Below, in pieces: positions 1 to 9,362 of a stretch of 64,000 nt of DNA; positions within the stretch are counted from its first letter, which is position 1; each line of letters starts with the position of its first letter. Source of the DNA: Paraburkholderia sp. DHOC27. Its GTDB lineage: Bacteria > Pseudomonadota > Gammaproteobacteria > Burkholderiales > Burkholderiaceae. The translations under genes and the position numbers were made by a program. The notes under the pieces are model-generated. The model was not told the DNA's origin, did not search any database, and saw nothing but the letters and a program-made list of their open reading frames with translations. Location of the stretch: assembly GCF_003429005.1 (NCBI RefSeq), contig NZ_QVQV01000012.1, positions 62,001-126,000 on the forward strand. Reading direction: 5' to 3'.

Positions 1-1077
1 GGCGACAACATGGACCTGGCGCTGGCGCACGTGGTCGCGCGCAAGCTCGCCGCGCAAGGCACGCAGCCGGACCCGTGGCAGTTGCGCGCCCTCACCTATG
101 CGTGCCGCGCCGCCAAGGAAACGCTGCTGACCGACCCCGCTGCGGATACCGTGCCGCTCGTCGTACCGAGCCGCGGTTCGAAGCTGATTGGCGGCTCGAT
201 CCGCACCGAGCTGACCCGCGCCGAACTCACGCAGACCATCCTCGACGGCTTTTTCCCGCAGGTGGATAGCGCCGCGCGTCCGGTGAGCCGGGCCCGTGCC
301 GGTCTCACGCAACTGGGTTTACCGTACGCGCAGGACGCCGCTATCACGCGTCATCTGGCCGCCTTCCTCGGCCGTCAGGTGGGCGCGCTCGCGGAACTGG
401 CAGGCTTCCAGAATGCGCAACCGGAAGGCGCAGCGTTCCTGCATCCCACGGCCGTGCTGTTCAATGGCGGCGTGTTCAAGTCGCCGCTGCTGGTCGAGCG
501 CATCATGCAGACGCTCAACGGCTGGCTCGGCGCGGAAGGCGCGGCCCCCGCGCGTCTGCTGGAAGGCGCCGATCTCGATCTGGCCGTGGCACGCGGCGCC
601 GCTTACTACGGCTACGTGAAGCGCGGCCAGGGCGTGCGGATTCGCGGCGGCATTGCGCGGGCGTTTTATATCGCGGTCGAATCGGCGATGCCCGCGGTGC
701 CTGGACTCGAGCCGCCCATCCAGGCGCTGTGCGTCGTGCCGTTCGGCATGGAGGAAGGCACGGAAGCGGAATTGCCCGCGCAGGAATTCGGCCTCGTGGT
801 GGGTGAGCCGGTGCACTTCCGCTTCTTCGGCTCGTCGGTGCGCCGTCAGGATCAGGTGGGGACGCTGCTCGATTACTGGTCGCCGGAAGAATTGCAGGAA
901 CTCGACGAGATTCAGGCCACGCTGCCGCCCGAAGGCCGCAGCCCCGGCGAAGTCGTGGCGGTGAAACTGCGGGCGCGCGTCACCGAGGCCGGTACGCTCG
1001 AACTGGAAGCCGTGCCGCGCGGCACCGGCGAGCGCTGGAAGGTGGAGTTCGACGTACGCGGCAACGCCAACCTCTGA
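1..1077 (+). CDS. Hsp70-family ATPase, first of two, 5' end outside window
   Basis: This is the C-terminal 358 residues of an Hsp70/actin-fold ATPase; the reading frame is open from base 1, so the true start lies upstream. The visible part begins with G-D-N-M-D-L-A-L, the segment after the second phosphate loop, and later carries the nucleotide-binding motif L-F-N-G-G-V-F (about residues 155-161). The protein ends soon after the ATPase fold and a short beta-rich segment, so it has no long substrate-binding lid like DnaK. The gene ends 10 bases before the next Hsp70-like gene, which is a clear paralogue; the two are probably co-transcribed. Family membership is firm. The client and cellular role are unknown, and it should not be called dnaK. 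Confidence 0.88.
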   Translation, partial: GDNMDLALAHVVARKLAAQGTQPDPWQLRALTYACRAAKETLLTDPAADTVPLVVPSRGSKLIGGSIRTELTRAELTQTILDGFFPQVDSAARPVSRARAGLTQLGLPYAQDAAITRHLAAFLGRQVGALAELAGFQNAQPEGAAFLHPTAVLFNGGVFKSPLLVERIMQTLNGWLGAEGAAPARLLEGADLDLAVARGAAYYGYVKRGQGVRIRGGIARAFYIAVESAMPAVPGLEPPIQALCVVPFGMEEGTEAELPAQEFGLVVGEPVHFRFFGSSVRRQDQVGTLLDYWSPEELQELDEIQATLPPEGRSPGEVVAVKLRARVTEAGTLELEAVPRGTGERWKVEFDVRGNANL

Positions 1078-1087
1078 CCCGCGCGCA

Positions 1088-3901
1088 ATGAAGCAGTACA
1101 TCGTCGGGATCGACCTCGGCACGAGCAACACGGTCGTCGCGTACGTCGAGGCGGGGTCCGAGGACATCCGCGTGTTCGAGATCGACCAGCTCGTCAGTCC
1201 TGGCGAGGTGGCGGCGCGTCCACTGCTGCCGTCCGTGCGCTATCACGCGGCGGCGGGCGAACTCAGCGTGGGGGATCTGCAACTGCCGTGGTCCAGCGCG
1301 TCGGACGCCGGCGCGCAGCACGTCGTCGTGGGACGGCTCGCGCGCCATCTCGGCGCGCAGGTGCCGGGGCGGCTCGTCGCGAGCGCGAAGAGCTGGCTGT
1401 CGCACGCGTCGGTGGATCGCACCGCGCCAATCCTGCCGTGGGGCGCGGCCGAGGACGTCGACAAGGTCTCGCCGGTCACCGCAAGCGCCAGCTACCTCGC
1501 CCATGTGCGCGCGGCGTGGAATCACCGCTTTCCGCATGCGCGGCTGGAAGATCAGGACGTCGTGCTGACGGTGCCCGCGTCCTTCGACGACGGCGCGCGC
1601 GCCCTCACCCTCGAAGCCGCGCGCCTCGCGCAGTTGCCCAGATTGCGTCTGCTGGAAGAACCGCAGGCTGCTTTCTACGACTGGTTATTCCGCCATCGCG
1701 CCACACTGGCGAGCGACCTCGCCGACACGCGTCTGGTCCTGATCTGCGACGTGGGCGGCGGCACGACCGACTTCACTCTCATCAAGGTGCAGATGCAGGA
1801 CGGTCAGCCGCAACTGACCCGCATTGGTGTGGGCAATCACCTGATGCTGGGCGGTGACAACATGGATCTCGCGCTGGCTCATCTGGCGGAGAGCCGTCTC
1901 TCGACACCGCAGACGCGTTTGTCCGCGGCGAGCCTGTCGCAACTCGTCGAGCGTTGCCGCGCGGCCAAGGAGCAACTGCTCGACGCCGACGCGCCCGAGT
2001 CGGTTCCCATCACGCTGCTGGGCGCCGGTTCCAAACTGATTGGCGGCGCGCGCTCGACTCAACTGACACGCGCGGAAGTCGAGCAGATCATCGTGGACGG
2101 CTTTTTTCCCGTAGTGGCTGCGGACACGCGGCCGGGGCGGCCGCGCGGCGCGATCGTCGAATTCGGTTTGCCGTATGCGAGCGATCCGGCCATTACGCGG
2201 CACGTCGCGGCGTTTTTAAGCAGGCTGGCGGGGCCGGCGCGCGAGGCGCTGGGGCTTCCGGCAATCGTGGCTGACACTGATGCCGGCACGGCGCGGAGTG
2301 CAGACGGCTACGCGGACGACACCACGCTGCCCATGCCCGACACCCTCCTGCTGAACGGCGGCGTGTTCCGGGCCGACGCATTGAGCGCGCGCCTCGCGGA
2401 TACGCTGGGTGGCTGGCGCGGCGCACCGCTGAAAGTGCTGCACAACGAAAACCCGGATATCGCCGTGGCGCGTGGCGCCGTCGCCTATCTGCTGGCGCGC
2501 GCCGGTCAGGCGCCGCGCATTGGCGGTGGCTCGCCGCGCAGCTATTTTCTCGCCCTCGACGAAACCGCCGAGGCGCTGCGCGGTGTCTGCGTGCTGCCGC
2601 GTGGCGCCGAGGAAGGCCGCGAGATCGCGCTCGCCGATCGCACCTTTGCATTGCGGCTCGATCAACCGGTGCGTTTTCACCTTGTCTCGTCGAATGCGGA
2701 TACGGCCTGGCAGCCCGGCGAAATCACGGAATTGCCGCTGGGCGAATTCGTGCGCCTGCCGCCCATCGCCACCGTCGTGCATGCCCGCGACGCGCGTCAG
2801 GCCGACGAGATACCCGTGCAGCTCGCCACTTCCCTCACGGAAGTGGGCACGCTCGACGTGCACTGCATCGCCGCCGCGGACGCGTCGCAGCGCTGGCTGC
2901 TCGAATTCCAGTTGCGCCGCGGCGATGTCAGCGTCAGTGTCTCCGACGACGCGCCCCATCCGGCATTGCCCAAGGCGCTGGAACTGATCGACCGGACCTT
3001 CGGCTCGCGCTCACAGAAAGTGGACCCGAAGCAGGTCAAGCGGATGCGCGCCGAACTCGAACACCTGCTCGGTCCGCGCGCGGGCTGGAACAGCGCGCTG
3101 CTGCGTGAGCTGTTCGGCGCGTTGTGGGAACGTGCCAAACGGCGTCGACGCTCGGCGGATCACGAGCGCCTGTGGCTGAACCTGGCAGGCTACTGCGTGC
3201 GGCCAGGCTTCGGCTATCCGCTCGATGAATGGCGTGTGGAACAACTGTGGAGCCTGTTCGACGACGGCATTCAGTACATCAACGACAGCCAGGTGTGGTC
3301 CGAGTGGTGGACCTTGTGGCGGCGCGCGGCGGGCGGGCTGGGTGAGAGCGAACAGTTGATGGTGCTCGACGCGCTCGCCTACATGCAGGCCGCCAGCACG
3401 TCGCGCAACAAGCTGCCGTTCGACCCCGCGAAGTCCGGCTACGCGGACATGCTGCGGCTCGAAGCCTCGCTCGAACGCGTGCCGGCCGAGCGCAAGGTGG
3501 AACTGGGCGAGCGCCTGCTGGAACGGCTGACGAGGCCCGGCGAAAACCATCAGGGCTGGTGGGCGATTGGCCGGATCGGCGCGCGACGTCCTTTCTACGG
3601 CAGCGCGCACAGTGTGGTGCCCGCGGAGGTGGCGGCGCGCTGGCTCGACACGCTGCTCGCGCTCGACTGGAAAAAGGTCGAACCTGCCGCGTTTGCCGCC
3701 GTGCAGATCGCACGCATGACGGGTGACAGGTCACGTGATTTGCCTGACGCGTTGCGTGCTGCGGTCGTCAAACGGCTGGAATCCGCGCACGCCGCGGCGA
3801 GCTGGATTGCGATGGTGCGTGAGGTGGTGGAACTGGATGAGGCGGACGAGGGTCGCGTGTTCGGTGAGTCGCTGCCGCCGGGGTTGAAGTTGATTGGGTG
3901 A
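1088..3901 (+). CDS. Hsp70-family ATPase with long C-terminal extension
   Basis: A 937-residue protein. The N-terminal half is a full Hsp70 nucleotide-binding domain: phosphate 1 motif G-I-D-L-G-T-S-N-T near residue 8, phosphate 2 motif C-D-V-G-G-G-T-T-D-F near residue 220, and adenosine motif L-L-N-G-G-V-F near residue 423. From about residue 620 a tryptophan-rich, mostly helical C-terminal half follows, unlike the DnaK substrate domain; I think this corresponds to the DUF3731-type extension described for bacterial Hsp70-like proteins. The start ATG lies 10 bases after the stop of the upstream paralogue. It probably acts in the cytoplasm, since I see no signal peptide or membrane segment. 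Substrate and partners cannot be read from the sequence. Confidence 0.88.
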   Translation: MKQYIVGIDLGTSNTVVAYVEAGSEDIRVFEIDQLVSPGEVAARPLLPSVRYHAAAGELSVGDLQLPWSSASDAGAQHVVVGRLARHLGAQVPGRLVASAKSWLSHASVDRTAPILPWGAAEDVDKVSPVTASASYLAHVRAAWNHRFPHARLEDQDVVLTVPASFDDGARALTLEAARLAQLPRLRLLEEPQAAFYDWLFRHRATLASDLADTRLVLICDVGGGTTDFTLIKVQMQDGQPQLTRIGVGNHLMLGGDNMDLALAHLAESRLSTPQTRLSAASLSQLVERCRAAKEQLLDADAPESVPITLLGAGSKLIGGARSTQLTRAEVEQIIVDGFFPVVAADTRPGRPRGAIVEFGLPYASDPAITRHVAAFLSRLAGPAREALGLPAIVADTDAGTARSADGYADDTTLPMPDTLLLNGGVFRADALSARLADTLGGWRGAPLKVLHNENPDIAVARGAVAYLLARAGQAPRIGGGSPRSYFLALDETAEALRGVCVLPRGAEEGREIALADRTFALRLDQPVRFHLVSSNADTAWQPGEITELPLGEFVRLPPIATVVHARDARQADEIPVQLATSLTEVGTLDVHCIAAADASQRWLLEFQLRRGDVSVSVSDDAPHPALPKALELIDRTFGSRSQKVDPKQVKRMRAELEHLLGPRAGWNSALLRELFGALWERAKRRRRSADHERLWLNLAGYCVRPGFGYPLDEWRVEQLWSLFDDGIQYINDSQVWSEWWTLWRRAAGGLGESEQLMVLDALAYMQAASTSRNKLPFDPAKSGYADMLRLEASLERVPAERKVELGERLLERLTRPGENHQGWWAIGRIGARRPFYGSAHSVVPAEVAARWLDTLLALDWKKVEPAAFAAVQIARMTGDRSRDLPDALRAAVVKRLESAHAAASWIAMVREVVELDEADEGRVFGESLPPGLKLIG

Positions 3902-3952
3902 GGCGGACTTATTGAAGGCGCGTGGCTGATCCTTGTCACCTCACCTTTATCA

Positions 3953-3967
3953 ATTGACCCAGTCAAT
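3953..3967. terminator. Short hairpin between convergent genes
   Basis: ATTGAC and GTCAAT face each other across a 3-base loop, between the stop of the Hsp70-like gene and the stop of the convergent dehydrogenase gene. The stem is only 6 bp and no clear T-run follows, so this is at best a weak terminator. Confidence 0.25.
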
Positions 3968-4899
3968 CAAACCGGCGTCAACACCGCCTCCCCCGCAAAA
4001 TGCCTCTCCGCATTCGCGAGGAAGTTATCGACCGCAGCCGTCACCGCTTCCGGCGACCGCCCGGCCGTGTGCGGTGTAAGCACGACGTTCTGCAGTCCGA
4101 TCAACCCCGCCGGCGCATGCGGTTCGCCCTCGTAGACATCCAGCGCCGCACCGGCAATCTGACCACCATTCAACGCAGCAGCCAGCGCGGCCGTATCCAC
4201 CACACTGCCACGCGACACGTTCACCAGGAAGCCTTGGGGTCCCAGTGCTTCGAGCACCGCCTGATTCACGAGATGTTTCGTGCCCGCGCCGCCCACCGTC
4301 GTGACGACGAGAAAATCGCACCATTGCGCGAGGTCCGTGACGCTGTCGAAATAGCGCAACTGCTCGCCCTCACGCGGCTTGCGGTTGTGATACCCCAGCT
4401 CCATGTCGAAGCCGGCGCCACGGCGGGCCACCTTCTGTCCGATGTGGCCCAGGCCGAGAATGCCGAGGCGCTTGCCCGACACGTTGGGGCGCATCGGCAG
4501 GTTGTCGCGCCATGCGCCCTGGCGAGTCGCGGTATCGAGTTGCGGCAGATCGCGCACCACCGCGAGCAGCAGGGCGAACGCGTGATCGGCCACGCAGTTG
4601 TCGTTGGTGCCCGCGCCATTGGCCACCGCAATGCCGCGGCCGCGCGCGTGATCCACGGCGATGTTTTCGTAACCGGCACCCAGCGCGCTAACGAAGCCCA
4701 CTTGCGGCATCTGGTCGATCTCGGCCTCCGTCAAGCCGGTGGTGCCGTTGGTCAGCACCGCGCGGAACGTCCCGCCATGCTGCGCGATCGCAGCGGCGCG
4801 GCTGGCGTCGTCCGGCGCATAGGTGATGTCGAAAGCGCTCTCGATGCGGGCGAGACTCGTCTCGCTCAGGTGGATCAGGATCAACAGGGAAGGTTTCAT
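3967..4899 (-). CDS. D-isomer-specific 2-hydroxyacid dehydrogenase
   Basis: A 310-residue NAD(P)-dependent enzyme that reduces a 2-oxoacid to a D-2-hydroxyacid, probably glyoxylate or hydroxypyruvate; the exact substrate is inferred. The Rossmann signature G-L-G-H-I-G lies near residue 150. The three family catalytic residues are present: Arg in N-V-S-R-G-S, Glu in Y-E-G-E-P, and His in L-T-P-H-T-A-G. The frame stays open upstream to about 5502, but the product begins like the family at M-K-P-S-L-L-I-L (ATG at 4897-4899), so the longer start is rejected. It is a single gene, convergent with the Hsp70 genes and divergent from the diguanylate cyclase. Family certain, substrate uncertain. Confidence 0.9.
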   Translation of the reverse strand: MKPSLLILIHLSETSLARIESAFDITYAPDDASRAAAIAQHGGTFRAVLTNGTTGLTEAEIDQMPQVGFVSALGAGYENIAVDHARGRGIAVANGAGTNDNCVADHAFALLLAVVRDLPQLDTATRQGAWRDNLPMRPNVSGKRLGILGLGHIGQKVARRGAGFDMELGYHNRKPREGEQLRYFDSVTDLAQWCDFLVVTTVGGAGTKHLVNQAVLEALGPQGFLVNVSRGSVVDTAALAAALNGGQIAGAALDVYEGEPHAPAGLIGLQNVVLTPHTAGRSPEAVTAAVDNFLANAERHFAGEAVLTPV

Positions 4900-5175
4900 G
4901 ACCTCGGCGCGCGCAGGGCGGGACAGGAACACAGCGGAAAGTGTAACAAGGGCCCGCCCGTCGTGCTGACGGTGACGGACAGTGACAAGGCGCCACCCCG
5001 GCTCAAGTTCGCCAGTCGCCCTGCCGTTAGCATCCTGAAGGGCGGCTCTGCCAGCATGGAGGACCGGGGCATATCGGAACACGCCGGGCCGCGTCGCCGC
5101 AATAGTTATTGACCCGTCTGCTGTGCGCGCCCAAAGCCGTCTTAGAATAGCGTCTCCATTGATTTCGGAATCGTC

Positions 5176-6669
5176 ATGCTGGATATCCGCAGTGCCCAAG
5201 ACTCGCCACGCGATCCGTCGTCTGCCCGCGACGATTCGGAGATGTTCGAGCTGGCTCCCGTTTCGCTGTGGCTGGAAGACTTCAGCGGCGTGCGCGCGCT
5301 CTTCGACGCGTGGCGCGCTGCCGGCGTGACCGATCTGCGTGCTCACTTCAAGGACCATCCCGACCTCGTCGCGCAGTGCGCGCAAAGCATTCGCGTCATC
5401 AAGGTCAATCAGAAGACTCTCGCGCAGTTCGAAGCGGCGGATTTCGCCGCCCTCACCGCCAATCTCGGCGCCGTGTTCCGCGACGACATGCTGAAAACCC
5501 ATCTGGAGGAGCTGTGCCAGCTCTGGGCCGGCCAGACCAGCTTCATGAGCCAGACGGTCAACTACACGCTGGGCGGACGCCGCCTCGACGTGCTACTCAA
5601 GGGCACGCTGCTGCCCGGTCATGAAGCGCAGTGGGATCGCGTGCTGATCTCAACGGAAGACATCACCGAACTCGAAGGCGCGCGCCATCGCATCACGGCC
5701 GCCGAGCAGTACACGCGCGGGCTGTTCGAACATTCGCCGGTGTCGTTGTGGGTGGAAGATTTCAGCGCCGTCAAACGCCTGCTCGATGACGCGCGCGCAG
5801 CCGGCATCGCGGATTTTCGGGTCTTCACGGACGTGCACCCGGAATTCGTCGAACGCTGCATGCAGGAGATTCACGTGCTCGACGTGAACCAGCACACGCT
5901 GGAGATGTTTGCCGCGCCGGATAAAAAGACCCTGCTGTCGCGCCTCGCCGACGTGTTCCGCGACGACATGCGGCCGCATTTCCGCGAGCAGTTGATCGAC
6001 CTGTGGGACGGCAAGCTGTTCCAGCAACGCGAAGTGCTCAACTACTCGCTGGACGGCAACGAGCTGCACGTGCATCTGCAGTTCTCCGTGCTGCCGGGCA
6101 ACGAGCGCAACTGGGACCTGGTGCTGGTGGCGCTCACCGACATCACCGCGCGCAAGAAAGCCGAAGCCTACCTGGAGTTTCTCGGCAAGCACGACGTGCT
6201 GACCAAGCTGCGCAACCGTTCGTTCTACGTGGATGAACTCAACCGGCTCGAACGCAAGGGGCCATTCCCGGTCACGGTGATCATGGCCGACCTCAATGGT
6301 TTAAAACGCATCAACGACCAGTTGGGTCATGCGGCCGGCGACGCATTGTTGCGCCGCGCCGGCGAAGTACTCGCCAAGGCAATGGAGACGCCGTTTCACG
6401 CGGCGCGGATTGGCGGTGACGAATTTGCGATTCTGATGCCGAGCACGGATGAGCGCGGCGGCGCGGCGATGATCGAGACGATCCGTCAGCTGCTCGATCT
6501 CAACAACCAGTTCTATCCAGGTTCCGTGCTGAGCTTCTCAATGGCGGCTGCAACCTGCCAGCAAGGCGAGCGGCTCGAAGCCGCGGTGCAACGGGCCGAT
6601 CTGCTGATGTACGACGAAAAGCGCGCGCACTATGCGAATCAGGATCCGCCGGTGCAGGGTGGGAACTGA
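5176..6669 (+). CDS. Diguanylate cyclase with two tandem PAS-like domains
   Basis: A 497-residue cytoplasmic protein predicted to make cyclic di-GMP from two GTP. Residues about 19-165 and 184-325 are two copies of the same PAS-like sensor domain; both contain P-V-S-L-W-x-E-D-F-S, V-F-R-D-D-M and L-P-G-x-E-x-x-W-D. The C-terminal GGDEF domain (about 330-490) has an intact active site, R-I-G-G-D-E-F-A-I. The usual inhibitory RxxD motif just before the active site is absent, so product feedback at that site is not expected. There is no EAL domain, signal peptide or membrane segment. The gene stands alone. The ligand sensed by the PAS pair is unknown. Confidence 0.9.
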   Translation: MLDIRSAQDSPRDPSSARDDSEMFELAPVSLWLEDFSGVRALFDAWRAAGVTDLRAHFKDHPDLVAQCAQSIRVIKVNQKTLAQFEAADFAALTANLGAVFRDDMLKTHLEELCQLWAGQTSFMSQTVNYTLGGRRLDVLLKGTLLPGHEAQWDRVLISTEDITELEGARHRITAAEQYTRGLFEHSPVSLWVEDFSAVKRLLDDARAAGIADFRVFTDVHPEFVERCMQEIHVLDVNQHTLEMFAAPDKKTLLSRLADVFRDDMRPHFREQLIDLWDGKLFQQREVLNYSLDGNELHVHLQFSVLPGNERNWDLVLVALTDITARKKAEAYLEFLGKHDVLTKLRNRSFYVDELNRLERKGPFPVTVIMADLNGLKRINDQLGHAAGDALLRRAGEVLAKAMETPFHAARIGGDEFAILMPSTDERGGAAMIETIRQLLDLNNQFYPGSVLSFSMAAATCQQGERLEAAVQRADLLMYDEKRAHYANQDPPVQGGN

Positions 6670-6726
6670 AGACGTCTGGCTTCACGCGCGGTTTTTGCGC
6701 GCACCCCTCTCCCAACCAGAACTCAC

Positions 6727-7704
6727 TCAAACCGCCGTGACATAGCGCTGCGCCGGCGCCTGGATCACGGCGCGCGCCGGCGGCGGCGAATCGAATACCG
6801 CACGCATGCGCTTCACTTCGTCCACGGGGCTCAGTCCGAACAGCCGCTTGAACTCGCGGCTGAACTGCGAGGCGCTCTCATAACCGACCCGCGCCGCGGC
6901 CGCTCCCGCATTCAGGCCGTCCTGCACCATCAACAGGCGCGCGTGATGTAGCCGCGTGGTCTTGACGTACTGCATCGGCGAAGTGGCGGTCACGCCCTTG
7001 AACTGCGCGTGAAACACGGCGAGGCTCATGCCGGCTTCGCGCGCGAGCGTGTCGACATCCAGTTCGCCGCGGTAATCCGAGTGAATCCGCCGCAGCGCCT
7101 TGGCGATGCGGCCAAAGTGATGCTGATGCGTAAGCGCCGCGCGGATCGCGTCGCCCTGCTCGCCTGTCAGCACGCGGTAACAGATCTCGCGCATGATGGA
7201 CGGCGCCAGAATGCGCGCGTCGAGCGGTGACGCCAGCGCTTCCAGCAAACGCTGCACGGCGTTGCACATGACCGGATCGAGCGGCGTCGAATAGATGCCG
7301 CGTGGTTCGGTGAAGGTGGTCCCGTGCGTTTCGTTCAGCGCCATCAGCAATTCCGCCACCACGGTCAGGTCCACCCGTACCGAGATGCCGAGGAACGGCT
7401 CCTCGACACTGGCCTCCGTTTCACATTCGAACGGCAGCGGCACCGACAGTACCAGGTACTGCTGGGCGTCGTAGAAAAACGTCTTGTCACCCAGATAGCC
7501 GCGCTTGCGGCCCTGACACACCACCACGATGCTCGGCTCGTACATCACCGGCATACGCGGCATGGGGCGGTTCGAACGCATGAACTTGACGCCGTCCAGA
7601 CACGACTGCGTGAAGCCTTCCTGCGGCGCGAGCGTGTCGAACAGCGCGACCATGCGCTGCTGCTCCGGACTGATTGCAGAACAGCTCGTTTGTGTAGCTT
7701 CCAT
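6727..7704 (-). CDS. AraC-family transcriptional regulator (YqhC-like N-terminus)
   Basis: A 325-residue regulator. The N-terminal part (about residues 20-190) matches the AraC_N type sensor domain found in YqhC-like proteins. The C-terminal 100 residues hold the double helix-turn-helix, including A-R-V-G-Y-E-S-A-S-Q-F-S-R-E-F-K-R-L-F-G. I chose the ATG at 7702-7704 (M-E-A-T-Q-T) because the preceding 29 residues in frame look non-coding. It is divergent from a zinc alcohol dehydrogenase, much as YqhC is next to the aldehyde reductase yqhD in E. coli, so control of that gene is a reasonable inference. The intervening region has three phased copies of AAGACGCA. Confidence 0.88.
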   Translation of the reverse strand: MEATQTSCSAISPEQQRMVALFDTLAPQEGFTQSCLDGVKFMRSNRPMPRMPVMYEPSIVVVCQGRKRGYLGDKTFFYDAQQYLVLSVPLPFECETEASVEEPFLGISVRVDLTVVAELLMALNETHGTTFTEPRGIYSTPLDPVMCNAVQRLLEALASPLDARILAPSIMREICYRVLTGEQGDAIRAALTHQHHFGRIAKALRRIHSDYRGELDVDTLAREAGMSLAVFHAQFKGVTATSPMQYVKTTRLHHARLLMVQDGLNAGAAAARVGYESASQFSREFKRLFGLSPVDEVKRMRAVFDSPPPARAVIQAPAQRYVTAV

Positions 7705-8050
7705 GACTCGGGTCACTATTGCGGCAGAGGATAAGGCTTGAAATTTATCACCAAACCGCCTATAGCGCTCACCACCAGGAGAAATAGGCAAACCTTCGAG
7801 ATATTCAGGTATTCCCGAGGTGGGTCCGGCTGCCTAAGATGGGAACCCTGCCGGAACGCCTTTTGTCACGTCCAGTTAGTTGTCCACGCTGCGCAGTATG
7901 CCGTGCGCCGCTCGCAGCAAAGACGCAGTCAAGACGCAACGAAGACGCAGTTCCCCGTTGATCCCGGTTTCCTGCAAGGTGCAGCCGTCTCGGCGACAAC
8001 CCGTCGCCACCGTCGGCGCCTTGTGCAATCCATCCTTTTCAGGAGCACTC
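7705..8050. promoter_or_regulatory. Divergent promoter region between araC-type gene and dehydrogenase
   Basis: A 346-base non-coding region that must hold promoters for both flanking genes. It contains a phased triple repeat at 7920-7949 and a good ribosome binding site AGGAG at 8041-8045 for the dehydrogenase. I see no other convincing structure. Confidence 0.5.
7920..7949 (+). repeat. Three AAGACGCA copies at 11-base spacing
   Basis: AAGACGCA begins at 7920, 7931 and 7942, exactly 11 bases apart, so each copy falls on nearly the same helix face. It is about 100 bases upstream of the dehydrogenase start. This could be a binding array for the neighbouring AraC-type regulator, whose two helix-turn-helix units contact successive major grooves; that role is inference. 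Confidence 0.45.
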
Positions 8051-9103
8051 ATGTCCACGACTTACGCTTATGCCGCGACCGACGCCAAGTCGAAGCTCGC
8101 CCCATTCGAATTCCAGCGCCGCGAACTGCGCGCCCATGACGTGCAAATGGAAGTGCTGTTCTGCGGCGTGTGCCACTCCGACCTGCACACCGCGCGCAAC
8201 GAATGGAAGAACACGGTGTACCCGGCCGTGCCCGGTCACGAAATCGTCGGTCGTGTCACGTCCGTTGGTCCGGACGTCACGAAGTACAAAGCTGGCGACC
8301 TGGTCGGCGTCGGCTGCCTCGTCGACTCGTGCCGCACCTGCCCGAGTTGCTCGGAAGGTCTCGAGCAGTTCTGCGAGAACGGTTTTGTCGGCACGTACAA
8401 CGGCCAGGATCGCGTGTCGGGCGAGAACACGCTTGGTGGTTATTCGACGCAACTGGTGGTGGACGAAGCCTTCGTGCTGAGCGTGCCGGACAACCTCGAC
8501 GCCGCCGGCGTGGCACCGCTGCTGTGCGCGGGCATCACGTTGTATTCGCCGCTGCGCACCTGGGGCGCGGGTCCCGGCAAGAAAGTGGGCATCGTCGGCC
8601 TGGGCGGCCTCGGCCATATGGGCGTGAAGCTCGCACGGGCGATGGGCGCGCATGTCGTGCTGTTCACGACCTCGCCGTCGAAAGTCGAAGATGCCAAACG
8701 CCTCGGCGCGCATGAAGTGGTGATTTCGAAGAACCAAGAGGAAATGAATGCGCATCTGAACAGCTTCGACCTCATCGTCAACACCGTGGCCGCGCAGCAC
8801 GACCTGAACCCGTTCCTCAACCTGTTGCGCCGCGACGCCACGATGGTGCTGGTCGGCGCGCCTGAACACGATCACCCGTCGCCGCAAGTGTTCAACCTGA
8901 TCATGAAGCGCCGCCGTCTGGCCGGTTCGCTGATTGGCGGCATCGCCGAAACGCAGGAAATGCTGGATTTCTGCGGTGAGCATGGAATTACATCGGACAT
9001 CGAACTGATTCCGATGCAGCAGATTAACGATGCATATGAGCGCATGTTGAAGAGCGATGTGAAGTATCGCTTCGTCATCGACCTCGACTCGCTCAGGCAG
9101 TAA
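8051..9103 (+). CDS. Zinc-dependent NAD(P) alcohol dehydrogenase / aldehyde reductase
   Basis: A 350-residue medium-chain dehydrogenase that interconverts alcohols and aldehydes in the cytoplasm. Catalytic zinc ligands are visible as Cys38 in C-G-V-C-H-S-D, His63 in G-H-E and a later Cys in L-L-C-A-G. The structural zinc lobe has Cys94, 97, 100 and 108. The cofactor motif G-L-G-G-L-G-H lies near residue 187. It resembles the YahK/cinnamyl-alcohol-dehydrogenase branch, which often prefers NADPH and reduces aldehydes. The start at 8051 follows AGGAG with a 5-base spacer; the longer open frame from 7880 is rejected. It is probably controlled by the divergent AraC-type regulator. Confidence 0.92.
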   Translation: MSTTYAYAATDAKSKLAPFEFQRRELRAHDVQMEVLFCGVCHSDLHTARNEWKNTVYPAVPGHEIVGRVTSVGPDVTKYKAGDLVGVGCLVDSCRTCPSCSEGLEQFCENGFVGTYNGQDRVSGENTLGGYSTQLVVDEAFVLSVPDNLDAAGVAPLLCAGITLYSPLRTWGAGPGKKVGIVGLGGLGHMGVKLARAMGAHVVLFTTSPSKVEDAKRLGAHEVVISKNQEEMNAHLNSFDLIVNTVAAQHDLNPFLNLLRRDATMVLVGAPEHDHPSPQVFNLIMKRRRLAGSLIGGIAETQEMLDFCGEHGITSDIELIPMQQINDAYERMLKSDVKYRFVIDLDSLRQ

Positions 9104-9362
9104 CTGCCGGCCGTTTTTCAGGGCTCAGTTTTTAGCCTGGTTTCATTCCGGTAGTTCCACAGGTCGTCACGCCGGCTGGCGTTTAGTTGGTTCCCTGATC
9201 CAGCCAGCCCGCCGTGATGCACAGGCCGCGTCTTCTGCGGCGGCCTGCCCTGCTCCCGCCACGCATCGTCTGCCGACACGCCTCCTCCACGGGACGGGGC
9301 GCGTTGGCTGTACGTCCTTGATTCGGATTGTCCCGCTTGGTTGTTTGCACAGGAGATTGCCC

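Noticed and set aside
4900..5502. N-terminal extension of the 2-hydroxyacid dehydrogenase to 511 residues
   Set aside because: The extra part has no family match and would run through the start region of the diguanylate cyclase; the family start is at 4899.
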